Below, piece after piece: positions 1 to 7,599 of a stretch of DNA of 13,347 bases. The position numbers and the translations under genes are program-made. The notes beneath the pieces were generated by a model that made no database searches, was not told the DNA's origin, and worked only from the letters and a program-made list of their open reading frames with translations. The DNA lies in assembly GCA_958442925.1 (NCBI GenBank), contig CAUCIO010000052.1, positions 1 through 13,347 on the forward strand. Reading direction: 5' to 3'. Every line of letters begins with the position of its first letter. Position 1 is the stretch's first letter. The DNA comes from an uncultured Clostridium sp. Its GTDB lineage: Bacteria > Bacillota > Clostridia > Lachnospirales > Lachnospiraceae.

Positions 1-426
1 AAAACCCAGACCATCAATTTTTATCACATCAATGATGCCTTCTACTATGTGGATCTGCCAGGTTACGGTTACGCCAGGGCTAATCAGGAGGTAAAGGCGA
101 AATGGGGAAAGATGATAGAGAACTATCTGCATAAGTCTCCTATGTTAAAATGTGTATTTCTGCTGATTGACATCCGCCATGATCCGTCAGAGAACGACCG
201 CCTGATGTATCAGTGGATTTTAGACCAGGGTTACCGCCCGGTTATCATTGCCACAAAGGCAGATAAGTTAAAGAGAAGCCAGATAGCCAAGCATGTGAAA
301 ATGGTGAGGGAAGGTCTGTCCATGCAGCCGGAGGACGTTCTGATTCCATTTTCTGCCGAGACGAAGCAGGGACGGGAAGAGATCTGGAACTACATTGAGA
401 AAACGGCTGCAGAGGAAGAACAGTAA
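1..426 (+). CDS. ysxC: Ribosome biogenesis GTP-binding protein YsxC/EngB (5'-truncated)
   Basis: This is the C-terminal 141 residues of a small TRAFAC-class GTPase; the frame is open from base 1, so the start and the G1 P-loop lie outside the window. What remains follows the family order: the G2/switch I stretch KTQTINFY (residues 1-8), G3 VDLPGYGYA (17-25), G4 TKAD (85-88) and G5 SAE (118-120). VDLPGYGYA is diagnostic for the YihA/YsxC/EngB family, which acts in late assembly of the large ribosomal subunit in the cytoplasm. GTG at 49 could be mistaken for a start, but it lies inside the conserved domain after the switch I residues and is not the true one. The stop codon TAA overlaps the ATG of the next gene by one base, so the transporter is probably co-transcribed and translationally coupled. 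Family assignment is firm; the specific role comes from family knowledge. Confidence 0.95.
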   Translation, partial: KTQTINFYHINDAFYYVDLPGYGYARANQEVKAKWGKMIENYLHKSPMLKCVFLLIDIRHDPSENDRLMYQWILDQGYRPVIIATKADKLKRSQIAKHVKMVREGLSMQPEDVLIPFSAETKQGREEIWNYIEKTAAEEEQ

Positions 427-1601
427 TGTTTCATTTACTGCTGGGAATCATTTATCTGGCTTTTATAAGCCTGGGACTGCCTGACGCGCTGTTAGGCTCA
501 GCCTGGCCTATGATGTATCAGGAATTTTCAGTGCCTGTATCCTATGCAGGCGGAATTTCCATGATCATTTCAGCTGGTACCATTTTTTCCAGTCTGCAGA
601 GCGACCGGCTTACCAGGCGGTTTGGCACAGGAAAAGTCACAGCGGCCAGCGTACTTATGACGGCTGCAGCGCTGGCGGGATTTTCCCTCAGCGATTCTTA
701 TCTGGAGCTGTGTCTGTGGGCTGTTCCCTATGGCTTGGGAGCAGGGAGCGTAGACGCTTCCCTGAACAATTATGTGGCCCTTCACTATGCGGGAAGCCAT
801 ATGAGCTGGCTGCACTGCATGTGGGGGGTGGGAGCCACCCTGGGACCTTATATTATGGGATATGCGTTATCCGGCGGACAGGGCTGGAATGCAGGCTATC
901 GCTGCATCGCCATATTTCAGTTTGCCCTGACTGCTGCCCTTGTACTCAGCCTGCCTCTGTGGAAGCAGAGACAGAGGGCTGGGAAAGAGCCGTCCTGCTT
1001 TTTGAGAGAGGATATGGACAGTCCTCTTTCCATTGGGGAGGTTGTCAGAATTCCAGGTGCAAAAGAAATCCTGGCGGCCTTTTTCTGCTACAGCGCCCTG
1101 GAACAGACGGCAGGGCTCTGGGCGGGAAGTTATCTGGTGCTCACAAGGGGCGTTTCACCGGAGGAGGCGGCAGGTTTTGTCAGCCTGTTTTTCTTAGGCA
1201 TCACAGGGGGAAGAGCTCTTGGCGGATTCCTGACAATGAAGCTTGGAGACACGCGGATGATACGGCTGGGGGAGGCTGTAATCCTGTCAGGGCTTTTATG
1301 CCTTGTACTCCCTTTGGGGAGCAATGCCGCAGCAGCCGGTCTGATCCTGACAGGGCTTGGCTGCGCGCCTGTTTACCCGTCTATCATCCATTCTACGCCG
1401 GAGCATTTTGGAGCGGATAAATCTCAGGCTGTCATAGGTGTGCAGATGGCCTGCGCCTATGTGGGAAGCCTTAGTATGCCGCCCCTGTTCGGACTGATTG
1501 CCAGTCGTATCAGCGCCGCCCTGTTTCCTGCCTTCCTGCTCGCTGTCCTGGTTATGATGGCAGTCCTGCATGAAAAAATGCTGCTGAAAGTGCGTGGATA
1601 A
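426..1601 (+). CDS. Major facilitator superfamily transporter (sugar/FucP-like group)
   Basis: This 391-residue protein has about twelve hydrophobic segments split by a hydrophilic central loop (about residues 180-205), the usual length and layout of a 12-TM MFS secondary transporter of the cytoplasmic membrane. Visible family features are LGLPDALLGSAWP (16-28) in TM1 and an MFS motif A-like loop SDRLTRRFG (59-67) between TM2 and TM3. The second half shows GGRALGGFLTMKLGD (261-275), the counterpart loop, and a GLGCAPVYPSIIHSTPEHFG stretch (310-329) of the kind seen in FucP-like members. The ATG overlaps the ysxC stop by one base, with a GAGGA-type ribosome binding site inside the end of ysxC. 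A strong terminator follows the stop. The substrate cannot be told from sequence; sugar or sugar-like transport is a guess from the family flavour. Confidence 0.9.
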   Translation: MFHLLLGIIYLAFISLGLPDALLGSAWPMMYQEFSVPVSYAGGISMIISAGTIFSSLQSDRLTRRFGTGKVTAASVLMTAAALAGFSLSDSYLELCLWAVPYGLGAGSVDASLNNYVALHYAGSHMSWLHCMWGVGATLGPYIMGYALSGGQGWNAGYRCIAIFQFALTAALVLSLPLWKQRQRAGKEPSCFLREDMDSPLSIGEVVRIPGAKEILAAFFCYSALEQTAGLWAGSYLVLTRGVSPEEAAGFVSLFFLGITGGRALGGFLTMKLGDTRMIRLGEAVILSGLLCLVLPLGSNAAAAGLILTGLGCAPVYPSIIHSTPEHFGADKSQAVIGVQMACAYVGSLSMPPLFGLIASRISAALFPAFLLAVLVMMAVLHEKMLLKVRG

Positions 1602-1605
1602 TTCC

Positions 1606-1656
1606 GGAAAAACAGCCGGCCAGACTGCTATAAAAAGCGGCCTGGCCGGCTGTTTT
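1606..1656. terminator. Bidirectional Rho-independent terminator
   Basis: AACAGCCGGCCAG (1611-1623) pairs perfectly with CTGGCCGGCTGTT (1642-1654) around an 18-base loop. The stem is flanked by an A-run on the left and a T-run on the right, giving a U-tract on both strands. It sits five bases or so after the MFS stop codon (plus strand) and about 20 bases after the stop of the small membrane protein gene (minus strand). It therefore ends both converging transcripts. Confidence 0.9.
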
Positions 1657-1676
1657 TCGTTTCATAGAAAATGACT

Positions 1677-1889
1677 CTATGGACGGCGTACATTTTCTTC
1701 CTGCAGAGTTTTTATATTCTTGTATTCCTCAGCCGCCCGGAGAAGGATGGCAAAAACAGCTGACGGAAGAAAGAAAAAGAGATAACATTTCCGTTTAAAT
1801 ATCTGATATCGCCGTCTGACCTGTGTAAAATCGCCGCGGATGAGATCACTGAGACGTACAGGCCCCGGCTGTGTGCGCTTATGGAACAT
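1677..1889 (-). CDS. Small single-pass membrane protein, unknown function
   Basis: This encodes a 70-residue protein with a basic N-terminus (several Arg/Lys between residues 4 and 34), one hydrophobic segment CYLFFFLPSAVFAILL (35-50) and a short charged tail. By the positive-inside rule the N-terminus should face the cytoplasm. I do not recognise a family. I call it real for three reasons: AAGGAGGAAGC lies directly before the ATG, one of the best ribosome binding sites in the window; it starts only 26 bases after the stop of the gene upstream; and the operon terminator comes just after its stop. It is thus the third gene of the malic enzyme operon. The overlapping plus-strand frames in this area lack such signals. 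Function could be accessory to its neighbours or unrelated. Confidence 0.65.
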   Translation of the reverse strand: MFHKRTQPGPVRLSDLIRGDFTQVRRRYQIFKRKCYLFFFLPSAVFAILLRAAEEYKNIKTLQEENVRRP

Positions 1890-1915
1890 GGCTTCCTCCT
1901 TGCAGCGGAGTCAGG

Positions 1916-2452
1916 CTAAGGCCTGGCAGGCTTATCGCTCATCAGGGATTTCATAATAAAGGAGTAGATCTCCTGGCTTTTGCCTTTCCAGTGATTGCAC
2001 ATGATCTCTGCCTGATCCTTGTCAGGTACAGATACGTCCAGGCTGATCAGGACGTTTTTCCCCTCCCGGACCTCGCAGTGAACTGTGTAGTCCTGATTGG
2101 TGGATTTGTAGAAATCAGAGATAAATCCAGCCTCATCCCGCATCCGGAACTTGTTTTCCTTCAGGTACTCGTTCATGTCCTCCACAATGGCGGGGGAGAT
2201 GGTTTTTCCAAAGAAATCCAGCGTATCTTCCCCCTCCTGGGTGATTTCGTAGCGTGTGCTGTTATGGACTGTCTCCTGGCGGATCAGCCCTGCGTCCAGC
2301 AGGTCGTTTAAAGCCTGCTGCAGTGTGAAGTAGCTTGTGTAGTCCCGGTCCAGAAAAAAGCTGGAGAGCTGGGCGTTTGTCAGCGGGAAATTTACCTGTT
2401 TCAGCATGTACAGATTCATCAGCTTGTATAATGTCATTGGTTCAGCTAACAT
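1916..2452 (-). CDS. DUF4364-like winged-helix protein
   Basis: This 178-residue soluble protein starts with a winged helix-turn-helix of about 80 residues. Helices around PMTLYKLMNLYMLKQ are followed by LTNAQLSSFFLDRDYTSYFT and the LQQALNDLLDAGLI helix (about residues 24-56), then a beta wing at ETVHNSTRYEITQEGEDTL. The C-terminal half is mixed alpha/beta and could bind a ligand or form a dimer. From memory it matches DUF4364, found widely in Clostridia and resembling PadR/MarR-type DNA-binding domains; no target is known to me. The ATG is preceded by AAAGGAG at 7-base spacing. It lies 37 bases downstream of malic enzyme on the same strand with no terminator between, so it is probably co-transcribed. 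Regulation of the malic enzyme promoter is possible but unproven. Confidence 0.85.
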   Translation of the reverse strand: MLAEPMTLYKLMNLYMLKQVNFPLTNAQLSSFFLDRDYTSYFTLQQALNDLLDAGLIRQETVHNSTRYEITQEGEDTLDFFGKTISPAIVEDMNEYLKENKFRMRDEAGFISDFYKSTNQDYTVHCEVREGKNVLISLDVSVPDKDQAEIMCNHWKGKSQEIYSFIMKSLMSDKPARP

Positions 2453-2489
2453 GGCAAAACTCCTTTAAAGAAAAACTGATTGGGGCAGA

Positions 2490-3641
2490 CTAACGGATAT
2501 GCTCCTTAACAGCCTGGCTGACTGCATCCGCCACTCTCGGATCAAAGGCCGCCGGAAGAATATTGACGTCGCTTAATTCCTCCTGGGACACCAGGGAAGC
2601 GATAGCCTCAGCTGCCGCTAATTTAATCTCTTCTGTGATGGCGCAGGCCCGTCCTTCTAAAGCGCCCCGGAAAATACCTGGGAAGATCAGGACGTTGTTT
2701 ACCTGGTTTGGGAAGTCGGAACGGCCTGTTCCCACCACTCTGGCGCCAGCTTCTCTGGCCAGATCCGGCATGATCTCAGGAACTGGGTTGGCCATGGCAA
2801 AGAGGATGGAATCCTGATTCATGGAAGCTACCATTTCAGGCGTCACAATGCCGGGAGCGGAAACTCCCACAAAGATATCAGCGCCCTTTAAGGCGTCTGC
2901 CAGGCTTCCGGTGCGTCTGCTCTTATTTGTCACCTTAGCCATCCGTTCCTGCATCCAGTTAAGGCCTTCCATGCCGTCATAAATCATGCCTGCCTTGTCG
3001 CACAGGGTAATGTTCTCAAAACCGTATGTAAGGAGCAGCCTTGTGATGGCGATTCCTGCACTGCCGGCGCCGTTTACAACTACCTGGGCAGTCTCTTTTT
3101 TCTTTCCGGTTACCTTCAAAGCATTGATGATGCCTGCCAGAACGACAATGGCAGTTCCGTGCTGATCATCGTGGAACACAGGGATAGAGAGACGCTCCTT
3201 TAAGCGCTCCTCAATCTCAAAACATCTGGGGGCGGAGATGTCCTCCAGATTAATGCCGCCGAAGGCCGGGGCAATGCGGACAACGGTTTCGATAATCTCC
3301 TCTGTATCCTGAGTGTCCAGACAGATAGGAAAAGCGTTGATTCCGCCGAATTCTTTGAACAGAACGGCCTTTCCCTCCATGACAGGCATGGCTGCTAACG
3401 GTCCGATATTGCCCAGTCCCAGAACGGCGCTTCCGTCAGATACAACGGCGACTGTGTTAGATTTAATTGTGTATGTGTAGGCTGCCTCCGGATTCTCGGC
3501 AATTACCTTGCAGGGTTCTGCAACGCCGGGTGTATAGGCCAGGGCCAGATCCTCCCGGCTTTTTACTGCTGCCTTGGAGACAGTCTCAATTTTTCCATTC
3601 CACTCCTCATGGAGCTTCAGAGCTTTTTCACTGTTTGTCAT
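2490..3641 (-). CDS. NAD(P)-dependent malic enzyme (short bacterial form)
   Basis: This 383-residue cytoplasmic enzyme oxidatively decarboxylates L-malate to pyruvate and CO2 with reduction of NAD(P). Expected residues are present: Tyr36 in LALAYTPGVAEP (general acid), Lys91 in MEGKAVLFKEFGG (catalytic lysine), the metal-binding acidic pair in NLEDI (131-135), and FHDDQHGTA (156-164). The Rossmann loop GAGSAGIA is at 191-198, and FAMANPVPEI (281-290) and SDFPNQVNNVLIFPG (308-322) follow. It lacks the C-terminal phosphotransacetylase-like domain of MaeB-type enzymes. I chose the ATG at 3639-3641 because MTNSEKALKLHEEW is the typical family N-terminus and GAAAGGGA lies before it; an in-frame ATG seven codons upstream (3660-3662) has a weaker site. 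NAD versus NADP preference is not decided. It is the first gene of a unit with the DUF4364-like and small membrane protein genes. Confidence 0.93.
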   Translation of the reverse strand: MTNSEKALKLHEEWNGKIETVSKAAVKSREDLALAYTPGVAEPCKVIAENPEAAYTYTIKSNTVAVVSDGSAVLGLGNIGPLAAMPVMEGKAVLFKEFGGINAFPICLDTQDTEEIIETVVRIAPAFGGINLEDISAPRCFEIEERLKERLSIPVFHDDQHGTAIVVLAGIINALKVTGKKKETAQVVVNGAGSAGIAITRLLLTYGFENITLCDKAGMIYDGMEGLNWMQERMAKVTNKSRRTGSLADALKGADIFVGVSAPGIVTPEMVASMNQDSILFAMANPVPEIMPDLAREAGARVVGTGRSDFPNQVNNVLIFPGIFRGALEGRACAITEEIKLAAAEAIASLVSQEELSDVNILPAAFDPRVADAVSQAVKEHIR

Positions 3642-3686
3642 AATGCGATCCCTTTCTTTCATGAGATTTTATTCCTGATAATATCT

Positions 3687-3715
3687 ATCATATCAAGTTT
3701 ATTTTCTGAAATCAA
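3687..3715 (-). promoter_or_regulatory. Sigma-A-type promoter for the malic enzyme operon
   Basis: Read on the minus strand, TTGATT (3710-3715) and TATGAT (3687-3692) form a -35/-10 pair with exactly 17 bases between them. The predicted start of transcription is near 3680, about 40 bases before the malic enzyme ATG. The inverted repeat TGATA-ATATC-TATCA (3676-3690) overlaps the -10 element and could be a regulator site; that part is speculative. Confidence 0.6.
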
Positions 3716-3763
3716 CCCTTTGCCAAAAAGTCGATTTTATGTAGTGTAATTGAAGGGAAAGTA

Positions 3764-3772
3764 TGCTAAAAT
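3764..3772 (+). promoter_or_regulatory. Extended -10 promoter candidate for the Hsp70-like operon
   Basis: TGCTAAAAT fits the extended -10 pattern TGnTAnAAT, 48 bases before the start codon of the 1231-residue protein gene. No good -35 sits at 16-18 bases upstream, which extended -10 promoters tolerate. A second weaker candidate is TGTAAT (3745-3750) with TTGCCA (3720-3725) at 19-base spacing. The region is divergent with the malic enzyme promoter and AT-rich. Confidence 0.4.
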
Positions 3773-3819
3773 AGAAAACAGATTTTGGAAGTAATACGAA
3801 TGCTGCAGGTGAGAATGCT

Positions 3820-6800
3820 ATGAGAGAACGAATCAACCGGCTGGCCATGGGGATTGTGGATACAGCAAAACCGAAGGTAATCTGGACGCCGGATGCGATA
3901 GAAGAGACAATCAGAACAAACACAACGGTGAGGAGAGAACTGTTTATCGGAACCGAGGGCGGAGGAAGCGTAAAGGGGCTGGTCTATTCCACCAGCGACA
4001 GAGTCCGGATCTTTGCGGATCACGCGTCTTTCGGCGGGGTGAGAAACCGGATCGCCTATGAGGTGGACACTTCCTTTATGGAAGCTGGAGATGAGATTGA
4101 CGGCATGTTCAATCTTGTCACAAGCTGCGGAGAGATAGAAATCCCCTATGTTTTTAAGGTGGATTTGGCCGCGTCAGGAAGCGTGCTGAGCGGACTGAAG
4201 GCGCCGGAGGATTTCGCCGAACTGGCAGGAAAGGATGGGGATACAGCGCTGCGGCTGTTAGACTACCCTGATTTTCTGGAGGCGCCTTTTATGCAGGATC
4301 CCCATGTCCGGGCGGTTTACGAGGGACTGAAGGGCCATGGGAGCAGGCAGTGTCTTCTGGAAGAGTTTTTAAACGGCCTGGGCGTGAAAGAACCTTTCTG
4401 CATTTTTTTTGACGAAGAACAGAAAAGCTATGAGAATCCGTCCGGCCACATCCAGGACTCCATCGAGATCAGGAGCAGAGGATGGGGATATATCAGTCTG
4501 GAAGCAGAGGCAGACGGAGATTTTATCCACCTGTTAAAGAGGACTGCGACTCAGGAGGACTTCAAGGATGGGGTGTGCAGTCTTCCGTTTCAGATTTTAT
4601 CGGAAAATCTCCATGGAGGAAAGAATTTCGGGGCTGTTTTTGTGACGGCTGCCGGAGAAACCCATAAAATTCCTGTTTCTGTGACTGCAGGAGGAGAAAG
4701 AACCCAGAGGAAGATTTCCTTCAGGGAGGATCTGAAAAACTATGTGGAACTGCGTTTGCAGTATGAAGCCCTGGCAGAACCGGCTTCTGACTCGGGCGGC
4801 GGGGAAGAGCAGGAGGACAATCCGTCCAGGCAGACAGGAAAGAAGAAAAGAAAGACAGAGGTTAAGGACGAGAAAATCCTTTGCCAGCGCCGTCTGACTT
4901 CTTCCATGGGCCGTCTGCTGTCCCAGATGAAAATTTCCTATGAGGATGTTTCAGTCCGCCTGCTGGAGGCAGAATACCTTCTGGCTTCCGGGAAGAAAGA
5001 TCGGGCGCAGGCTCTGTTAGACTCTGTGAAGGAGCAGATTCTGGCGGAGCGAGACAGCAGAGTCATGAACTATTTTCTGTTCCAGTATATCCAGGTTTCC
5101 CTGTCAGAGGATGAGCCTCAGCGGGACGCCTTTTTAAGGCTGCTGCGCCGTCATCTGGCGGCAGAACCGGGAAATTTCTACTTATATATGATGATGCTTC
5201 GGCTGGACCCGGAACTGGCAGCCAGCCCGGCCGCTGTCTATGGGGATCTGCGAAGACAGTTTAAAGAGGGAGCCGCCAGCCCCTTCCTTTTCCAGGAGGC
5301 CTGCAGAATTCTGGTGAGAGAGCCGGAGTTTCTTCGGAATATGGAGGCTTTTGAGTCTCATGTCATCTACTTTGGAGCCAGAAGAGGGTTGCTGTCTGAG
5401 GAAGCAGCCCTGGCTGCTGCGGGAGCAGTTGACAGAAAGAAGGAATTCTGGCCATTTGGACTTAAAATACTGACGGCTCTTTATGCCCAGTTCGAGAACA
5501 GGGAGATTCTGTCTGCTGTCTGCGCTATGCTGATCCGCGGAGGATGCCGGGGAGAACGGTATTTTGCCTGGTACGAGAAAGGCGTGGAGGAGAAGCTGGC
5601 TCTGACTAGGCTTTATGAGCACTATCTGTACTGTCTTCCTGAAGATTACGAAAAGCCCCTTTCCAGAGAGATGCTGCTCTACTTTTCCTATGGCAGTGAG
5701 CTGAATGAGAAGGGAAAGGCCAGGCTGTATCGGAATGTGCTGGAGTTTTACCGTGACGACGAGTCCATATTCCGGTTTTATGAGCGCGATATTGAAAAAT
5801 TTGCTCTTTCCCAGCTGTTTGACGGAAAGATCAGCAGGGATCTGGCAGTGATTTACCAGAATGTGATTTACCCGGAGGTGGTGGACAGGCAGCTGGCCCA
5901 GGTACTCCCTTCCGTGCTGAAATCTAACTGCATTACTGTGAAGGATAAAAATATCCGCTATGTAGTTGTGCGCCATGAGGAGCTGACGGTGGAGGACGCC
6001 TATCCGCTTACAGGAGGAACCGCCTATGTGCCGTTATTTTCCAGCCGCGATATTTTAATGTTCCAGGATGAGGCCGGAAACCGGTTTATGAGCACGCCCT
6101 ATGAGACGTCTGCAGCGATGGAAGGAGAAGAACTGGCCAGAAGATGCTTTCAGGTGTATCCGGAGCACCCAAGCCTTCTTTTAAATGCCTGCCAGAAGGT
6201 GCTTTACCAGGAGGAGAGGGAAGGAGAAGGACTGCCTGACTCTATGACAGAGGAAGAGGAGAGAATTCTCTTAAAAGCCCTTGCAGAGCCTTCGCTTCAT
6301 CCACTTTACAAAAAAAAGATTATGTCTGCCCTGATCCGCCGCTGTGTGTGCAGTATGATGCCGGGAGGACAGGGAAACAGAGAAAAAGCGACAGCTTTTC
6401 TGCTGGCAGCAGACAAGGACTCTATGAGTTCCGGGGAGAGAGCGCAGATTATGAGAGCTCTGATTGCCCAGGGCTGCTATTCCGAGGCCTACGACATGCT
6501 GTGCAGATACGGAAGCGAGCGGCTGGGAACAGCTGAACTGAAAAAACTGGTCGCAAAGATGCTGCTAGACAGCCTGATGAGGGAAGATGAACGTCTGTTA
6601 AGCCTTTCCTTCCAGATTTTCCAGGAAGGCCAGGCTGACAGTACCATACTGGATTATCTGTGCGAGTACTATAACGGAACAGTGGATCAGATGTTCTGTA
6701 TTCTGCTGGCCGCTGTCAGGGCTCAGACAGATACTTCAGATATGGAGGAGCGGCTGCTGTGCCAGATGCTCTTTACTGGCTGCACGGAGAAGATGGATCG

Positions 6801-7515
6801 GGTGTTCGACCTGTATGCATCCAGAAAAAAGACCAGGGAAATGATAGTAAAGGCCTATTTTACTGTAAAGTGCATCGAATATTTTATGGAAGAAAAGCCA
6901 GCACAGGACAAGGTGTTCGCCTACCTGGAGGGAGCCGTTTACAACAGCTCTGACAGGGATAAGATTCCTGATATTTATCTGCTGGCTCTGACGAAATATT
7001 ATTCTTCTCTGTCGTCTCTTCGCAGGGAGCAGCAGGAACTGTGCAGAACTATTACAGAGGTACTGCTGGAGGCAGGTATGGAATTTGCCTATTTTAAAGA
7101 CCTGTCCCGGTTTGCTGCTGTGCCGGAGCGGCTTCTTGACAAAGAAATAATAGAATTTCACGGAGAGAAGGATTCTGCCCCCGTACTGATGGTACGGGTT
7201 CTTCCCGAGGAACAGGAATTTACCTGCGAGGAGATGAAGGAGGTCTATAAGGGCATTTTCATCCGGGAAAAGGTGATTTTTGAAGGTGAGGTTCTGGAAT
7301 ATCAGATTTACAGGCAGCGGGGGGATGAGACGCCTGCTGTTTCCGGAAATCTGGAGCGCAGAGAACCTCCGATCAAGCAGGAAGGAACACGGTTTGCCCT
7401 TCTCAATCAGATGAGTTTAAGCTTTGATATGCAGAATGAAAATACCCTGAGAAGCCAGGTGGAAGAGTACCTGACAGAAGATGCTGCTGCTCAGGCTCTG
7501 TTCGGGCTTTTGTAG
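3820..7515 (+). CDS. Large beta-sandwich / alpha-solenoid protein (DUF5717-like)
   Basis: This 1231-residue protein shows no signal peptide or membrane segment and is probably cytoplasmic. From memory it matches the DUF5717 family of Lachnospiraceae; its function is not known to me. The N-terminus has two predicted beta-sandwich regions (about 40-115 and 212-290), with a helical stretch between them. A charged low-complexity linker follows (about 320-350, including KKKRK), then a long helical-repeat region resembling TPR/solenoid folds (about 355-1100). This is interrupted by a beta-rich insert near 700-765, and another beta-rich module of similar pattern occurs near 1110-1180. AGGTGAG lies six bases before the ATG. 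An 84-base gap leads to the Hsp70-like gene with no terminator. The build suggests a scaffold or large partner protein for that neighbour. The reading frame is intact; the long minus-strand frames within it (for example 5182-5976) are shadows. Confidence 0.88.
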   Translation: MRERINRLAMGIVDTAKPKVIWTPDAIEETIRTNTTVRRELFIGTEGGGSVKGLVYSTSDRVRIFADHASFGGVRNRIAYEVDTSFMEAGDEIDGMFNLVTSCGEIEIPYVFKVDLAASGSVLSGLKAPEDFAELAGKDGDTALRLLDYPDFLEAPFMQDPHVRAVYEGLKGHGSRQCLLEEFLNGLGVKEPFCIFFDEEQKSYENPSGHIQDSIEIRSRGWGYISLEAEADGDFIHLLKRTATQEDFKDGVCSLPFQILSENLHGGKNFGAVFVTAAGETHKIPVSVTAGGERTQRKISFREDLKNYVELRLQYEALAEPASDSGGGEEQEDNPSRQTGKKKRKTEVKDEKILCQRRLTSSMGRLLSQMKISYEDVSVRLLEAEYLLASGKKDRAQALLDSVKEQILAERDSRVMNYFLFQYIQVSLSEDEPQRDAFLRLLRRHLAAEPGNFYLYMMMLRLDPELAASPAAVYGDLRRQFKEGAASPFLFQEACRILVREPEFLRNMEAFESHVIYFGARRGLLSEEAALAAAGAVDRKKEFWPFGLKILTALYAQFENREILSAVCAMLIRGGCRGERYFAWYEKGVEEKLALTRLYEHYLYCLPEDYEKPLSREMLLYFSYGSELNEKGKARLYRNVLEFYRDDESIFRFYERDIEKFALSQLFDGKISRDLAVIYQNVIYPEVVDRQLAQVLPSVLKSNCITVKDKNIRYVVVRHEELTVEDAYPLTGGTAYVPLFSSRDILMFQDEAGNRFMSTPYETSAAMEGEELARRCFQVYPEHPSLLLNACQKVLYQEEREGEGLPDSMTEEEERILLKALAEPSLHPLYKKKIMSALIRRCVCSMMPGGQGNREKATAFLLAADKDSMSSGERAQIMRALIAQGCYSEAYDMLCRYGSERLGTAELKKLVAKMLLDSLMREDERLLSLSFQIFQEGQADSTILDYLCEYYNGTVDQMFCILLAAVRAQTDTSDMEERLLCQMLFTGCTEKMDRVFDLYASRKKTREMIVKAYFTVKCIEYFMEEKPAQDKVFAYLEGAVYNSSDRDKIPDIYLLALTKYYSSLSSLRREQQELCRTITEVLLEAGMEFAYFKDLSRFAAVPERLLDKEIIEFHGEKDSAPVLMVRVLPEEQEFTCEEMKEVYKGIFIREKVIFEGEVLEYQIYRQRGDETPAVSGNLERREPPIKQEGTRFALLNQMSLSFDMQNENTLRSQVEEYLTEDAAAQALFGLL

Positions 7516-7599
7516 CAGAGAACACCGGAGGAAATCAGAGGAAAGCAGAGAAGGAATACAGATACGATAAAGTGATAAAAGAAAGGGGCTTGCTGAGAG

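Noticed and set aside
710..1420. 236-codon plus-strand frame inside the MFS gene
   Set aside because: The translation is Cys/Gly/Arg-rich and unstructured, and the MFS frame fully explains the region.
1871..2311. 146-codon plus-strand frame opposite the DUF4364-like gene
   Set aside because: It is antisense to a clear winged-helix gene, and its start overlaps the good ribosome binding site and start of the small membrane protein on the other strand.
3639..3662. ATG at 3660-3662 as the malic enzyme start
   Set aside because: The extra seven residues are not part of the usual family N-terminus, and the downstream ATG has the better purine-rich site.
5182..5976. 264-codon open frame on the minus strand inside the large solenoid protein gene
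   Set aside because: It lies wholly opposite a well-supported gene, has a pyrimidine-rich stretch and no ribosome binding site before its ATG, and its His/Gln/Leu-rich translation resembles no family; it is a shadow of the codon pattern.
6736..7161. 141-codon minus-strand frame inside the large solenoid protein gene
   Set aside because: Antisense shadow without a recognisable domain or start signal.
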